Shown piece by piece: positions 15,301 through 27,366 of a stretch of 64,000 nt of DNA. This stretch comes from Gossypium raimondii (taxonomy: Eukaryota > Streptophyta > Magnoliopsida > Malvales > Malvaceae), in contig NC_068569.1 in the NCBI RefSeq assembly GCF_025698545.1, positions 8,680,001-8,744,000 of the forward strand, given 5' to 3'. The position numbers and the translations under genes were made by a program. A model generated the notes under the pieces. It ran no database searches and had not been told where the DNA came from. It was given only the letters and a program-made list of their open reading frames with translations. Every line of letters begins with the position of its first letter. Within the stretch, counting starts at the first letter, position 1.

Positions 15301-16906
15301 TGCTCCTGTGCTTTAGCCATCTCCAAAGCCACATGTTTTCTTTCTTCAACAACCTTCTTCTTCGACTCTTCTGCAATCTTCCTCTGCTCCTGTGCTTTAG
15401 CCATCTCCAAAGCAGCATGTTTTCTTTCTTCAACAACCTTCTTCTTCAATTCTTCTGCAGTCTTCCTCTTCTCCTGTGCTTTAGCAATCTCCAAATCAGC
15501 ACATTTTCTTTCTTCAACAGCCTTCTTCTTCAATTCTTCTGCAGTCTTCCTCTTCTCCTGTGCTTTAGCAATCTCCAAATCAGCACATTTTCTTTCTTCA
15601 ACAGCCTTCTTCTTCAATTCTTCTGCAGTCTTCCTTTGCTCCTGTGCTTTAGCAATCTCCAAATCAGCACATTTTCTTTCTTCAACAGCCTTCTTCTTCA
15701 TCTCTTCTGCAACCTTCCTCTCCTCCTGTGCTTTAGCCATCTCCAGATCAGCACATTTTCTATCTTCAACAGCTTTCTTAGATTTTTCGACAAACTTCCT
15801 CTGCTCCTTTGCTTTAGCCATCTCCGAATCAGCACCTTTTCTTTCTTCAACCACCTTCCTTGTTTCTTCCTGTAGCTGCTTAGTTGCTTCATCAAACTTT
15901 GACTTCTCAAAAACCAATTTGGACTTTGCTTCTCTAACTTCTTCTCTTAATGCCTCCAATTGTGTTCTATAATCCTCAGCCTTCTTTCGTTCCATATCAG
16001 CAAGCCTTCGTTCTTCACCAGCCTTACTCTTCACAATGTCTGCATGTTTTTCAGCTTCAGCAGCTTTCTTCTTTTCCAGATCTGCCCTCTTCTTCTCTTT
16101 CTCAACAAGCTCCTTGAGCCAGCTTATTTCTTTCTCCCTGTCCGAAAGACTAGCTTCAAGAAGCTTTATTTCTTCAAATTTATGCTCAACATCTGAATCA
16201 CCTTTTTGCTGTAAGTTGGATATCTCAGACTTCAGAGCAGATAACTCATTCTCTAATGAGCCTCTTAAAGCCAGTTCCGTTTTTTTGCCCTCTTTCTCCA
16301 CCTCAGCTCGTGCCTGCTCATCTTCATATGCTACAAAGGGCAAAGTTACCAATTAGGGGAACAAACCAATTAGGAGAACAAAAATTGAAGGACAATTGAA
16401 ATTGAATCTCTAATCCTTTCCTATATGAAGCACACCCTTTTACTGCAGGCAATTGTTTAATTCCAAAACCGACATATGTTTCAGCTAAATCCTCAAACTT
16501 CTACTATAATTAAGCATTAAATATAAAATCCAACCCTAAACAAACACAAAAAATGAAACAAGGGATGTTACATTACATAGAGTGGCATTATACTTACCTT
16601 TCTTGAGTTTCAAATTCTGGGCTTGAATATTATCACATTCTTTTTCGAGTAGGCGCACTGCTTGCTTAAGACACATTCGCCCCTTTTCTACCTTCAAATA
16701 TTTATTTTTCCACTAGAAAAGAAAATAAATAAGGAAAAAGAAAACCGAGAAAAAGGAAAGAAGAATTATGGAAATAAATACTGTAAAACGTGCTTCTCTA
16801 AAATGAAAGCGTAACTTACCACTTGACAGCAAGGAGAGACTTGGACGTCCTCCCCTGGCGCGCCCGTAATACTCGTCTCAGGCGTGTTAGGAACGTCCAC
16901 CGCCAT
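9388..16906 (-). CDS. EMB1611: Large coiled-coil protein, EMB1611/MEE22-like
   Basis: Eight exons, complement(join(9388..9688,10548..10660,10952..11772,11884..12008,12144..13672,14409..16330,16598..16712,16820..16906)), 1670 residues. All junctions are GT-AG and in phase; exon 1 starts MAVDVPNTPE and ends phase 0. Residues about 30-700 are almost entirely charged coiled coil, including an array of roughly 28-residue repeats (about 225-470) built on the theme VEERKCADLEIAKAQEQRK. The middle is Ser-rich with a basic HKKRK patch; the C-terminal third is more hydrophobic and ends in LFFQAVD. The organisation resembles Arabidopsis EMB1611/MEE22, an essential protein for embryo and shoot-meristem function whose biochemistry is unknown. 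The identification is from memory of that family and is tentative; the gene model itself is strong. It points away from the PRUNE-like gene, sharing a spacer of about 1.8 kb. Confidence 0.75.
15116..15870 (-). repeat. In-frame 84-bp coding tandem repeat (about 28 aa per unit)
   Basis: Inside exon 3 of the coiled-coil gene the DNA repeats with a period of 84 bp, or 28 codons. Each unit carries a core like ERKCADLEIAKAQE followed by a basic Lys-rich segment. Eight to nine units are recognisable. Central units (about 15440-15700) are nearly identical and outer units more diverged, a pattern expected from unequal exchange. Twenty-eight is a multiple of seven, so units can be gained or lost without breaking the coiled-coil heptad register. 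Confidence 0.85.
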
Positions 16907-18743
16907 TACTGCAAAAGCTTCCAGGATTCGAGATTAGGAAATCATCAACAACAAAAAAAAAAAAACTTTTGTTAAATTTAATACTCAGGGATGGCGCCTT
17001 ACATGTTCAAATCAACTGCCGCAAAAAAAAAAAAACAATAGTAAGGAAACGAAAGAAAAACCCTAAACCTTTGATCCGAGATTTCCTTGCACCGGCGAGA
17101 ATAAAGAGTTTAATGACCCGACCAAAGAGGATACGCGCATGGGTCGAACCGACTCTGAATGGTTTTGGTAATTATTTAAATTTTTTGTTAAATTCTGATA
17201 ATAATCCCTGTAGTATTCGTTTTATGTGAATTTAGTCCCTATACAAACTAATCCCACTACTTTTCGAATTACTCCAATTTACTAACATTGGTGGAATATG
17301 CCGGTGAGATGGCTGATATAGATGCGTGAGTAGACTTACACATGGAAATTGTCGAGAAAATAAGAGATAAAATTATAAAATCCCAATGAAATACTAATAT
17401 GTGTCATTATTATTTTTTATTCAAAATCCCATGTCACCTATTTTAACTGCGTGAAAAGAGAAATATCTAAAATATGAAAATGTAAAATATTTTAAAAATA
17501 TTTTTTTCAAAAAATATTGAAACTTTCAAAAAATCATAAAATAAACTTTTTTAATAAAAATATAATTTTAAACTATTAGAAAAATTGAAAAGTGATTTTC
17601 ATTTTCAAAATTTTAAAATTTTACTTTGAACTTTTATGATTTTTAAATATATATTATTTTATGATTGTTTTGTTTTTAAAATATATTATGTGATTTTTAC
17701 TTTTCTGTTGTTTTAGGAAATATTATGTAAAATAATATAAAAATTATTCAATTATCTAACCAAGACTTATCAAAACAGTCTATAAAACAATACTTCTCAA
17801 AATCTCAACTTTTACCAACACAAAAGCTTATTAAAATATCACATCAATTAAATTAGCTATAATAAATTTATCCTTCAATGTTTATATATTTTATTATTTT
17901 TATTTTATTTTCGAGTTAAATTTAGTTATTAATATTTTAAAACAATCAAATAATTTTTTAATGAAAATGTTGATTAAAACATTAATTTTTAACGATTTAG
18001 TGTGGCCACTTAAGTGACGGTTCACGTGTACTTTATGTTGATATGACGTTGTTTATCTTTTATGTCACGTCAACAAATAATTTTAAAATTATTAAAATAT
18101 TTTAAATATATATTAAAAGTAGGATGAAGTACACGTTTAAAAATTGAAAATTTGTCAATATTTCTGTTGAAAAATAATAAAATTGACACTTTTGAAAAGT
18201 TAATAGTTAAATTTAACTCTTTTAAAAGTTGAGAGCCAGTTAAATTTAATTTTAAAAATAAAAGTTAAATTAACAAATAATATAAACTGACTACTAAATA
18301 TATTGTTATGCTGTCAAATTAAAAGCACCATTGTTTGTTATTGGATTTTGAAAAAATTGAAAAGCCCATATCTAAATTGGGTTGGATTAAGAAAAGGTAA
18401 AAGGCCCAAATTTGAATTGGATTTAAACGGAAGCTGACCAACCCAGCCCTTCTCTTCCCTTCCCTCCCAGGTGAAGCGTAACGGCAAACAACCAAACGTA
18501 GAAGCGCTGATTTTGAATTGTTTGGCGCGTGCAGTGCAGAGGAGTGAATAGGAACCGCCATCGATGGTTTTTAGACAAGGTTTGAGCTTGTGTTGGTCTT
18601 AATCGGCATGGCGGAGTCCACAATGAATCTCAAAATGTCGTCTTCTCCTCCTCTCTTTGTCTCCTCGAATCTGCCGCCCTTTCACTCGTTGCTCATAACC
18701 CATCACTCCTTTCACTTTTCCACGCCCCTTCTTCTTCTCCACC
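16907..18743. promoter_or_regulatory. Divergent intergenic/promoter region
   Basis: The coiled-coil gene reads left from 16906 and the PRUNE-like gene reads right from 18744, so this spacer must hold both promoters. The flanks (16907-17160 and about 18430-18743) are less AT-rich and look like leaders; the 1.2 kb between is highly AT-rich. No specific promoter element is claimed. Confidence 0.45.
18564..18602 (+). promoter_or_regulatory. Short upstream ORF (12 codons) in the PRUNE-like leader
   Basis: An ATG at 18564 opens a 12-codon frame ending in TAA at 18600-18602, upstream of the main start. If the transcript begins before this point, it could reduce translation of the main ORF. The transcription start is unknown. 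Confidence 0.3.
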
Positions 18744-19558
18744 ATGACCTCCTCCCAACCACTTTCTCAGGTTTGTCTACTTTCCCTCTGCCCATTTCCT
18801 TTTTCTTTTACTTTTGTTAGCAATGATCTCAATACCAACAGTATAAACAACGGTAGTTTATAAAACACACTATGTTTTTTTTTTCTGTATATATTCTTGC
18901 TTCTGTTACAACACTCTATGTTGTGTTGAACAAAAGCTAAACCATAGATTTTGAATTTGAGTGAATCAGTCAAGACATACAGAGGATTATCCACCTTTTT
19001 CGTTACATTCACCTTTTATACAGTCCTTTTTCAAAATTTCCTTCACACGCAAATTAGTAAAATTACTATTAGCTGTGGCATTGGTGTATAGAGCATTTAC
19101 CTGTAAAAATGTAACTCCAATAACGAGGATAAGTGTAAATAGTCTTTTGCTTTTTATACAATCTTGAGTAGTTACTACTTCTTCCTTCTCTTCTACTTGG
19201 AAATGGTTAGTCAGTGAGGTGATTATGTTGCACAAAACTTTCCAATTTATTTTTAGATACTGATATAGCCCTTAGCTAGAAGCTGCTATTGATTCTCATA
19301 TTTGCTTACAATCTCTAGTAACACATTAAAACTGTACATTTAATGTAAATTATATCGGAGTAAGAGCATAGACTAGTTTTTAGCTTTCATGTCACTAGTC
19401 TCATGGCTTCAATGGTTATGACCTTAAATATTCAATTATCATAACCGTGTTTTTTCCCTCTTTTTGCTGTTAGATTTCCTCAATGTTTCAAATCCTTTTT
19501 CTTTTGTTCTTATATGACAGGGACCATATATTCGTACCCGAGAGAATCCTTACTTTGA
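18608..19558 (+). promoter_or_regulatory. Overlapping upstream ORF in strong start context
   Basis: The ATG at 18608 has G at -3 and G at +4. In the spliced transcript (18608-18770 joined to 19521-19558) it encodes 66 codons and overlaps the main start at 18744 in another frame, ending at TGA 19556-19558. The predicted peptide is rich in Ser, Leu and Pro, somewhat like a transit peptide. It is either an inhibitory uORF, an alternative N-terminus of an untested splice form, or outside the transcript. Confidence 0.35.
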
Positions 19559-22500
19559 TGGTCTATTAGTAAAAGATGGTTCTTTAACAGAAGAATCTTC
19601 TAACTCTGACTTTGGAGACATTTATGATCTCCAGAAGGTTTCCAGGTCTAGATCAGATATTGGTGACTCAGGGCGCAAAAACCTTGATTTGGATATATCT
19701 GAAAAGCCTATGGAACCAGCTTTTGGTGATTCAATCTCAGATGCTATTCTTCAACCATTTATCCGAGCATCAAATGATAGTTGGTCAAATGCTGTGAGGC
19801 CACCTGCATCTGTCCTATCAGACATTCAGTCAGAGTCAAACTTTCATTTGGATAATCCAAGTGATTCAATGAAAGACTCACTTGATCATTATGTATCTTC
19901 TCTGTTGGGAACTGAAAAATCATATAAGGTTATGAAAAAAAGAACCAGCTTGCCAAAAATTCCACTTCCTCAGTCTGCAGCTTCATTTTATAATGGATAT
20001 TCACCACGAATGGAAATTGTAGAATCCTGTGAAAGCATTAACAGACTTAACTTTTTTCTCAAATCGAGAAGGGAAGAGGTTGATGCTGGTGTTCCAGGAA
20101 GGTTCCTTCATGCTGTTATTGGGCAAGACGTCCCTGGTAATTATATGTTGTCTTCTCTTACCATAATAATTAAAGAAGTCCTGAAGTCTTATCTTTTGTT
20201 TTTGCTATGCCTATAACTCTTTCCACTTCATTTGCTTCTAACCAAGAACTAGATGAAGCAACTTTATTTCTTGTTTGATTTGTGAGAAGCATACACCTAA
20301 TCCTTATGTGCATGAGATGTAACTTAAGCTTAGTCCTCGAACATGCTTTTGCATCTTTGTTCTTGCGAGTGCATTGAAGTTGTTTCCATTCTTTACCTGT
20401 ACTTTTAAGTCTCAAGTTTCTTCAATTAATGAATTAATTTTATTTATTTTGCAACAAAAAATTTGGAAAACTGGTGAGGAGGTTTTGTGTTTTCAGTATT
20501 GAGAAATTCAAAATCTTTGGGATGAAGAAAAAGAATGCTCTGCCACAATTTTATTCTTCCGTTTCTTGCCATGAATTTTCTATTCTGATATCAGAATTTT
20601 CAATTTTCAGATGTTGGCTCTGTTGCTTCAGCAATCATGTATGCCTTCTACTTGAATGAAACACTTGAAAATGATCAGTTCTTTACTGTTCCTGTCATCA
20701 ACATAAAGAGGACAGAGCTGAACTCACATGCTGAATTAAAATGGTTGCTGGATTCTTGTCAAATTGATCAGTCATCCTTAATCTTTATTGATGAGGTATG
20801 TTCAGCTCAACTGATGTAATACCTATATTAACATTGTTCTGCCTGCTTTGAATCTCTTAAGAGCCACTTTTCTATGCATTCAATTTTATGGCTTTCAGAA
20901 GACCTTATTAAACTTTTTCAATTCTTAACAACTGACCTGCTCAGTTGGATAAAATATTCATAACTAACATTTTGTTTATGTAACTCCTATAAGTGGCCCA
21001 AAAGGGAGTATATATTTCTCAAGTGCTAACAGCTATTAAATGCTTAGGTTCAGATATTTGAGTATATGGTGCTATTCTTTTATCTGGAGATCATTTCACA
21101 GATACCTTGTTTCATAAATTTCAAAATATGATTTAAGTTTAATTCCCAACTTTAATTGACCATTTGTTCTTGATGTTGAATGATGGGCAGATTGATCTAT
21201 CATATTATGACTTGTTCGGGAGTCTTAAGTTAGTTCTATTAAATGGTTCCAAGCTTCCGAGTAAACAAGAGGTAATATTCTACAAGAACTGACTGTACCT
21301 TTTGACCATCAGAAATGATTTATATAGCTTCCTATGTACAGGCACTAAAAGAATCAGTCATTGAAATCTTTAACGGCAAAGAGGTATATATACAACTGAA
21401 TATGGCTAATTTCATGCCTTCTTTTTTATTTGAATCTGAAAATATTAATAACAGATATTCACCTTTATCTACAGGGCGAAGTTGCATACCCTTGGGTTGA
21501 GAAAGTCACCGTGGGACAGGTCTGACATGAGAGCTTAAGTTGTGTTATTCTATATTATTTAACTATTATCCATTCTTATTGTCATATTAATTATTTAATC
21601 GTCTTGCTTTTTCTTGATTTGTTATGCCGATATCATTATATTTTGATGATGTGGTTTTCCCTAAACGTAACTAACTTCTTGGAATAACTTATGTTTCTGG
21701 GATGTGGCTCCCAATAAGGAGAATTACTAGCAAGCTGATGTGTTTAGCATACCTAGTTATGTTCAAGTTATTGAATATCTAGTATAGTTACTTTTGTCTT
21801 ACTGAGATAGCATGTATTCAAACATATTTGATTCACAAGAGGCCTTAAAGCCAATGTTAAAGCATAAAGCTATCTTTTGCAAGTATATCCCATTCAATAT
21901 ATTGTTAATATTACCTTGTTATTTGTCATGATCTTGTTTTTTTTTTATGTTTCATCATGTTATCAATATTCATGAAACCTGCACCTGGTGTTCATAGTGT
22001 TACTCAATTGAGTGGGTTCTGTTTAAAGAGATAGAAGGATCTGTTTCCTTTCTATCTGGAAAGTAATTCTAGGATGGATTCTCCTACACTTGAATGCTAT
22101 TCCAGTGCAATTGGAGCTCTTTTATCCAATCAGTTCACAGAAATTTCCAGTAATTTGCTTGGTTAACTCTCTTCATAAAGTATTTTGTCGATAACTAGTG
22201 CAGTTTATAGTCCGGTTAAAATATTGTCATCCAAATGATTATCAAGTGCGCCTTCCATTTTCAATCTTCATTATTCAATATGCATCATCAGACATAGTAT
22301 CACACTAAAAATGTATTAGGCATGAATGAAGACAAAGAAGGGATCTTTAATAGCGTTACCAGTTTTCTAAGCTCAAATTTTACTATTCCTTTTTGCTTTG
22401 TTTATCGTTGGTAAAGAACAAAATTGTTATGAAAGTGTGTCATAATTTTTAAAGTAGCGAAGTTAGGCTCCTTCTGGTTGATGCTTTTTCTATTTACTGT

Positions 22501-25500
22501 TTTCTATATAAAGTTAAAAGCAAAAGATTGTATATTTTATTTTACTTTAGAGTTTATTTTTATACAAGAAAAGTAATGACATGAACAACACTGTTCATAC
22601 TTAATCGTTCTTTTTTTTTCAATTTGTTTAAGAGTGGGAATTTCATTTTCGAAACAGTAGCATGGCTTGTTTTCAGTGCTATTTTTCCTTTTAAAGCAAA
22701 AACAAACGATGACATGCATATTGTTGCAGTTACAGAAATGGTTAGCAACAGCAGCTAAGAACATTTACACTCAACAAAAATAAGTTGGCTTTTGTTATTT
22801 GTCATGTGTGTTTCTTGTGAAGCTCCCCCCCCCCCCCCTCTCCTTTTGATATATGCTTTTAAATCTACTCTGTTATAAAATAGTCTGGGGGGTCTTGTTT
22901 AACAGCATTCATGTATGCAGGAGTGCTCATCTTGTACACTTATTGCTGAAAACTTTGCAATGACGTCGCCTCAGATTTTGGCAGGACAAGGATTCAGCCG
23001 ACTTTTGGTACTAATTGCAGTTTCTTTTGAATATTCAACTGTTTGCTTCCTTTCTATCTTTATGATTTTATATATTCTAGCATTAACTAATATTTTCCTA
23101 TTTATTTTTCAAATTAATCAAGAGCGATACTTATGGAAGCAACTAGCTCATAACAATTAAAGCATTCACTTGCACTTTGCAAGCAATTGAATCAAAGGTT
23201 GCCTGTTCTTTGTGGTTATCATATTTAGCAGTAAGTATTTAATTTCGGAGTTACTTTTTGATAAAACCAAAACTTGAAGGTCAAAATAGTAAGTCAAAAA
23301 TTAAGAGCTAAATTTCTGGAACTGAATTTTTTCAATGAATTCTAACATTTTGAGCTGAAACGGAATTAAATTATTTGATCGCTAGAACAGCTTAGGTCTG
23401 CTTGACAGTATAAGAAAATCACATTAAGTTGAAACTCTTGTATAAGAACTTAAAGAAAAATGATCGACAATACAATCTTTGCAATGTTTGTATTCACAAT
23501 AATTGCATTGCAATGCTGGAGGCGAAGTGCTTACTTTATAATTGTGCTCCTGCGGTGTGATGGTTATAACAGTGTGCTCCTGCGGTGTGATGGTTATAAC
23601 AGTGAAGAATAGTATCTGTGTTAATATTATAGGGATATGATTTTATTCCAAAATTTTTGGAGTGGTGGTTTGATTGCTGATGATACTCGTATACGAAATG
23701 ATCTAGCATAGATGTTATTGGATAAATTAAGGCGCCTGTTCAATATTTCTTATGCTACTTTGTTGTTGTTTTTTCTTCTTCCGCAAAAGTTGCCAAAAAA
23801 TAAATGCAACTAAGAAAAGCAAAACCATTTCACTCATGATCCGACCTTGTTGACTAAGGCTAGTATAGTTGAGTTTTTACATCAGCAAGCTCTCTCAACG
23901 ATATTTAGATCTGGGGTATGCTGAACTGTGATAAAGTTGGCTCTAAGGCCTGTGTCTGGGAGGAAATATGACCTTAAAGGCAGAAGGGTTTGGCCCAAGC
24001 AAGTCTGATTCTGTTAGGTTTGTTGCTCTTATTCCTAGTTTCTACTAAGGAAAGAGAGAACAGCTAGTCAAAGTAATATTATGCTGAATAACCCTAAAAG
24101 TAGATATGGCATCAAGCCTAACACTTACCCTTTTCCGGGATTGACTACTGCTTATCAACAAATGTAAGCAGTTCTCAAGAAAGCTATTCCTCTTAGCTGT
24201 CAAACAAGTGAATGGTTATTCCTTCCGAGGGAGGGGAAAACTGTGTTATCCATGAATATGGAATTTTTACTTTTTGATACTCTGAAAATGTTGTTTGCTT
24301 CTGTGTCCAAAGTAGAAGCATGATTTTACTTTTTGCTTCCAAAAGCCAGTAGCAAAATTGATAGAACCCAACTGATTTCCTGAATTTGGTGTCTGGGTGA
24401 TTCAGTAAAATAATATTAGGAGCTGTAAATGAAATTGTGATCAAAGTCAACCAAATGAGACAAGCTGAAATTTTACTTATGTGCAGTTAGCTGGTATTCT
24501 GTTAGACACTGGAAATCTGTCAAGTCCTGATTCTACGACCAAGGATAAATACATGGCTACGTTGTTGCTCAATGGAGCTGGTCGTTTTGGATGCAATGGC
24601 CTGTACCAGATATGTAAGCTCTTTTTGGCCTAATTCCTCCCTTTATTCTCTCTTCACTCTCTCTCTCCCCCCAGACAAGAAAATGGAAATAATCCAATCT
24701 CACTCCATATTCACGTGTTCTTTACTTAGGCTAATGTTTGGATCTAAAACTCATGATTTGCAGTGCGATATAAACTATATGATGTGTCTGAGCTGAGAGT
24801 AGCTGATATTTTGGGAAAAGATTTCAAGAAGTGGACAAGAGTAGGTTTGTACTTGCACTTTGACTATATTTGATTGAATTTCCATTAACTGAATGATAGT
24901 AGCTGGTATTCAACATTACTTTCAAGTGTTAACATTACATAGTGAGGAAATCTTATGGTTTATGATTTTGGGTTGTATGGATTAGGTTTTTAGGATTTAG
25001 GGGTTTATGGTTTATGGCTATAGAGTTTTAAAGTTTAGAGGTTTAGGGTTTTAGGGGATGATTTTAGTGTTTTTAAGGTTTAGGGTTTTGTGTTTTTAGG
25101 GTTTATGGTCTTTAGTTTTAGGGTTTATGTTTAGGGTTTATGATTTTATGTTCAGGGTTTAGGGTTTATGATTTTATGTTTAGGGTTTATGGTTTATGGT
25201 TTATGGGTTTATTTTTAGGGTTTAAGTTTTAGGTTTTTTAGGGTTTATGGTTTTAGAGTTTTTGGTTTTATGTTTTTAGGGTTTAGGGTTTATGTTTTTT
25301 TTTCATTTTAGGGTTTTATGTTGAGGGTTTTTGGTTTATGTTTAGGGTTTAGTATTTTTAGGGTTTAATGTTCATGGTTTTTAGGGTTTAGAGTTTTATG
25401 ATTTATGGTTTATGGTTTTATTGCTTAGGGTTTATGTTTTTATGTTTAGGGTTTAGGGGTTAGAGTTTTATTACTTAGGGTTTAGGGTTTGTGGTTTTAT

Positions 25501-27109
25501 GATTTTATTTTTAGTGTTTATATTTTAGGTTTTAGGGTTTATATTTTAGGTTTTATTGTTTATGTTTTAGGATTCATGGTTTTAGGATTCATGGTTTTAG
25601 GATTTATAGTTTTAGTGTTTTTAGGGTTCATTGTTTGTGTTGTTAGGTTTTAAGGTTTAGGGTTTAGGTTTTATAGTTTTATAGTTTTAGGGTTTATTGC
25701 TTGTGTTGTTAGGTTTTAATGTTTTATGTTTTTATGTTTAGGGTTTGTGGTTTTAGGATTTTATTTTTATTGTTTATGTTTTAGGGTTTAGTATTTATAT
25801 TTTAGGTTCTAGGGTTTATGTTTTTGTGTTTTTAGCATTTATGGTTAATGGTTTTTAGTTTTTACAGTTTATGTTTAGGGTTTAGGGTTTATATGCTATA
25901 TTTTATATTTTAGGGTTTTAAGGTTTTATTGCTTCTTGTTTTAGGGTTTATGATTTGTGGTTTTTAGTTTTTAGGGTTTTAGTCTTTTTAGGGTTTATAT
26001 TTTAGGGTTTAGGGTTTAGGATTTATGGGTTATATTTTAGGGTTTTTAATGTGTAGGGTTTATGGTTAGGTTTTATTGTTTTTAGGGTTTATTGTTTGTG
26101 TTTTTAGGGTCTATGGTTTGTAGGTTTTATGTGTAGGGTTTTGGGTTTTTTAGACTTTTGTTTGTGTAATTGCCATTCAGTTGCATTCCGTTAACTTGGA
26201 TTATTAAACCAGGCAAGGCAGACAACTCTTGTTCAAGGTTAACGGTTGCACATGTTGGTATGAGTTCTATTGGCATTCCAGTGGAGCAGCTTCTTTCACA
26301 TGGCGAGGCCTCTACTAGGGAAATAAAACATTTTCTTCGTGAGTTATTAAAAATATGAATTAAATCACTTGAGAGTCTCTTTTCCTATCCCTGACTTTTT
26401 GCCCTGAATATCAGAAACGGAGAAACTTCGTCTGCTCATGATTGTTTCAGGATATTATGATCAACAGAAGAATTTCAAGGTCTGGATTCTCGGAAAATCC
26501 GTTTATTTATTCTTTTTTTTATTCTAGAGTGTAGACTGGCTGTCATTATACGATTTGAAATTGGAAAAGTTTAACCTACGGTTAATTGTTGGAGGAGTTT
26601 TAATAAATTTAGTGTTGATCATGCACTTGATAGAGACATCCTGGTAGTTGGGGATTCTGTTCGTTTCAGATTACAGGGTACACAATTAGTCAAGTTTGCA
26701 TACAGAGAAAAGTAACAGCAGTATTGCTTTCTTGTGAATGTATGAATGTTATGTAGAGAGAGATCCTAGTCTCAACTGAATCTGTGGAGGTGATGAAGAA
26801 TCTACTCTTCTTCTTCAATTCCAATGCTTCTCAACTGCCTTTCAAAGCTGTTCATCAACCAGGTCTGCTTTATCTCAACCCATCTGTTGATGAATAGACA
26901 AAATTTGCAGATGTTTTGAAATATTGGATATATGTCTCTTCTTATGTATAATTGCATGCACCAACTGAACGAGTTTGATTTGTTTCTCCTTTATTTTAGG
27001 GATAGGGGAGGAGATGAAGGCGTTCGAGATTGATAAGGTTACATCAAGAAAGACAATCGAGCGGCTTTTGGAACAGTTTGGCGGCCCCTTCAACCAACAC
27101 CGACCTTAG
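18744..27109 (+). CDS. PRUNE-like DHH/DHHA2 phosphoesterase-family protein
   Basis: Thirteen exons: 18744..18770, 19521..20136, 20611..20795, 21191..21271, 21342..21383, 21475..21519, 22921..23007, 24487..24613, 24764..24844, 26213..26338, 26415..26479, 26757..26862, 27000..27109. All are GT-AG and in frame; 565 residues. The start MTSSQPLSQ is the only ATG of exon 1 in frame with exon 2. Residues 1-200 are a polar extension. From about 207 the fold resembles PRUNE exopolyphosphatase/phosphodiesterase proteins: GQDVPDVGSVASAIMYAFYLN (about 209), a FIDEIDLSYYDLFG block (about 273) where family members carry DHH, an LLDTGN block (about 366), then a DHHA2-like C-terminal region with MIVSGYYD. 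Catalytic motifs look altered: the first metal motif reads DVGS rather than DLDS, and DHH is absent. So the family is supported but hydrolase activity is doubtful. Intron 9 holds the TTTAGGG-like array. Confidence 0.85.
22825..22838 (+). repeat. Poly-C tract in intron 6 of the PRUNE-like gene
   Basis: Fourteen consecutive C residues. The tract is a length-polymorphism or assembly-error candidate; no function is inferred. Confidence 0.9.
23540..23603 (+). repeat. Short tandem duplication in intron 7
   Basis: A segment of about 30 bp beginning GTGCTCCTGCGGTGTGATGG occurs twice in direct tandem within intron 7 of the PRUNE-like gene, the two copies looking identical. Confidence 0.8.
24955..26160 (+). 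repeat. Degenerate telomere-like TTTAGGG array inside intron 9
   Basis: About 1.2 kb of intron 9 of the PRUNE-like gene (intron 24845-26212) is made of variants of the plant telomere unit TTTAGGG, such as TTTAGGGTTTATGG, TTTTAGGG and TTTATGG. The G-rich strand is the sense strand, so the pre-mRNA would carry UUUAGGG-like repeats. It has decayed far from a perfect array. The splice sites of the intron are outside the array and look normal. Confidence 0.9.
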
Positions 27110-27329
27110 TAATTATCATCATTTATGTGCCTAAACAACATCATCAACATGAAAGTAAATGAAGATTTTGATGTATGATAGCTGCAAACATAATCATAAT
27201 CATGTTCAAGAGTGCACGCCTACATTTAGATTTGGATTTTGGTTTCATATGTAATTCTATGTTCAAATATATATGTTTCAATATATATTTAAACAGTGCA
27301 CATTTTCTCCCACTCAAAAGGCATTACTC

Positions 27330-27335
27330 AATAAA
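27330..27335 (+). terminator. Candidate polyadenylation signal AATAAA
   Basis: A canonical AATAAA lies about 220 bases after the stop codon of the PRUNE-like gene, a plausible 3' UTR length. Plant signals are loose, so this is only a candidate. Confidence 0.3.
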
Positions 27336-27366
27336 GTTTCGAAATTTTATTTTAATCAAGAATATT

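Noticed and set aside
14788-15972. Long plus-strand ORFs (up to 394 codons) opposite the coiled-coil exon
   Set aside because: They are mirror frames of the repetitive Lys/Glu codons of the minus-strand gene, giving Ser/Phe/Leu-rich low-complexity peptides.
18608-18820. ATG at 18608 as the true start of the PRUNE-like protein
   Set aside because: Its frame does not continue into exon 2; only the 18744 ATG joins in phase. It was kept as a uORF.
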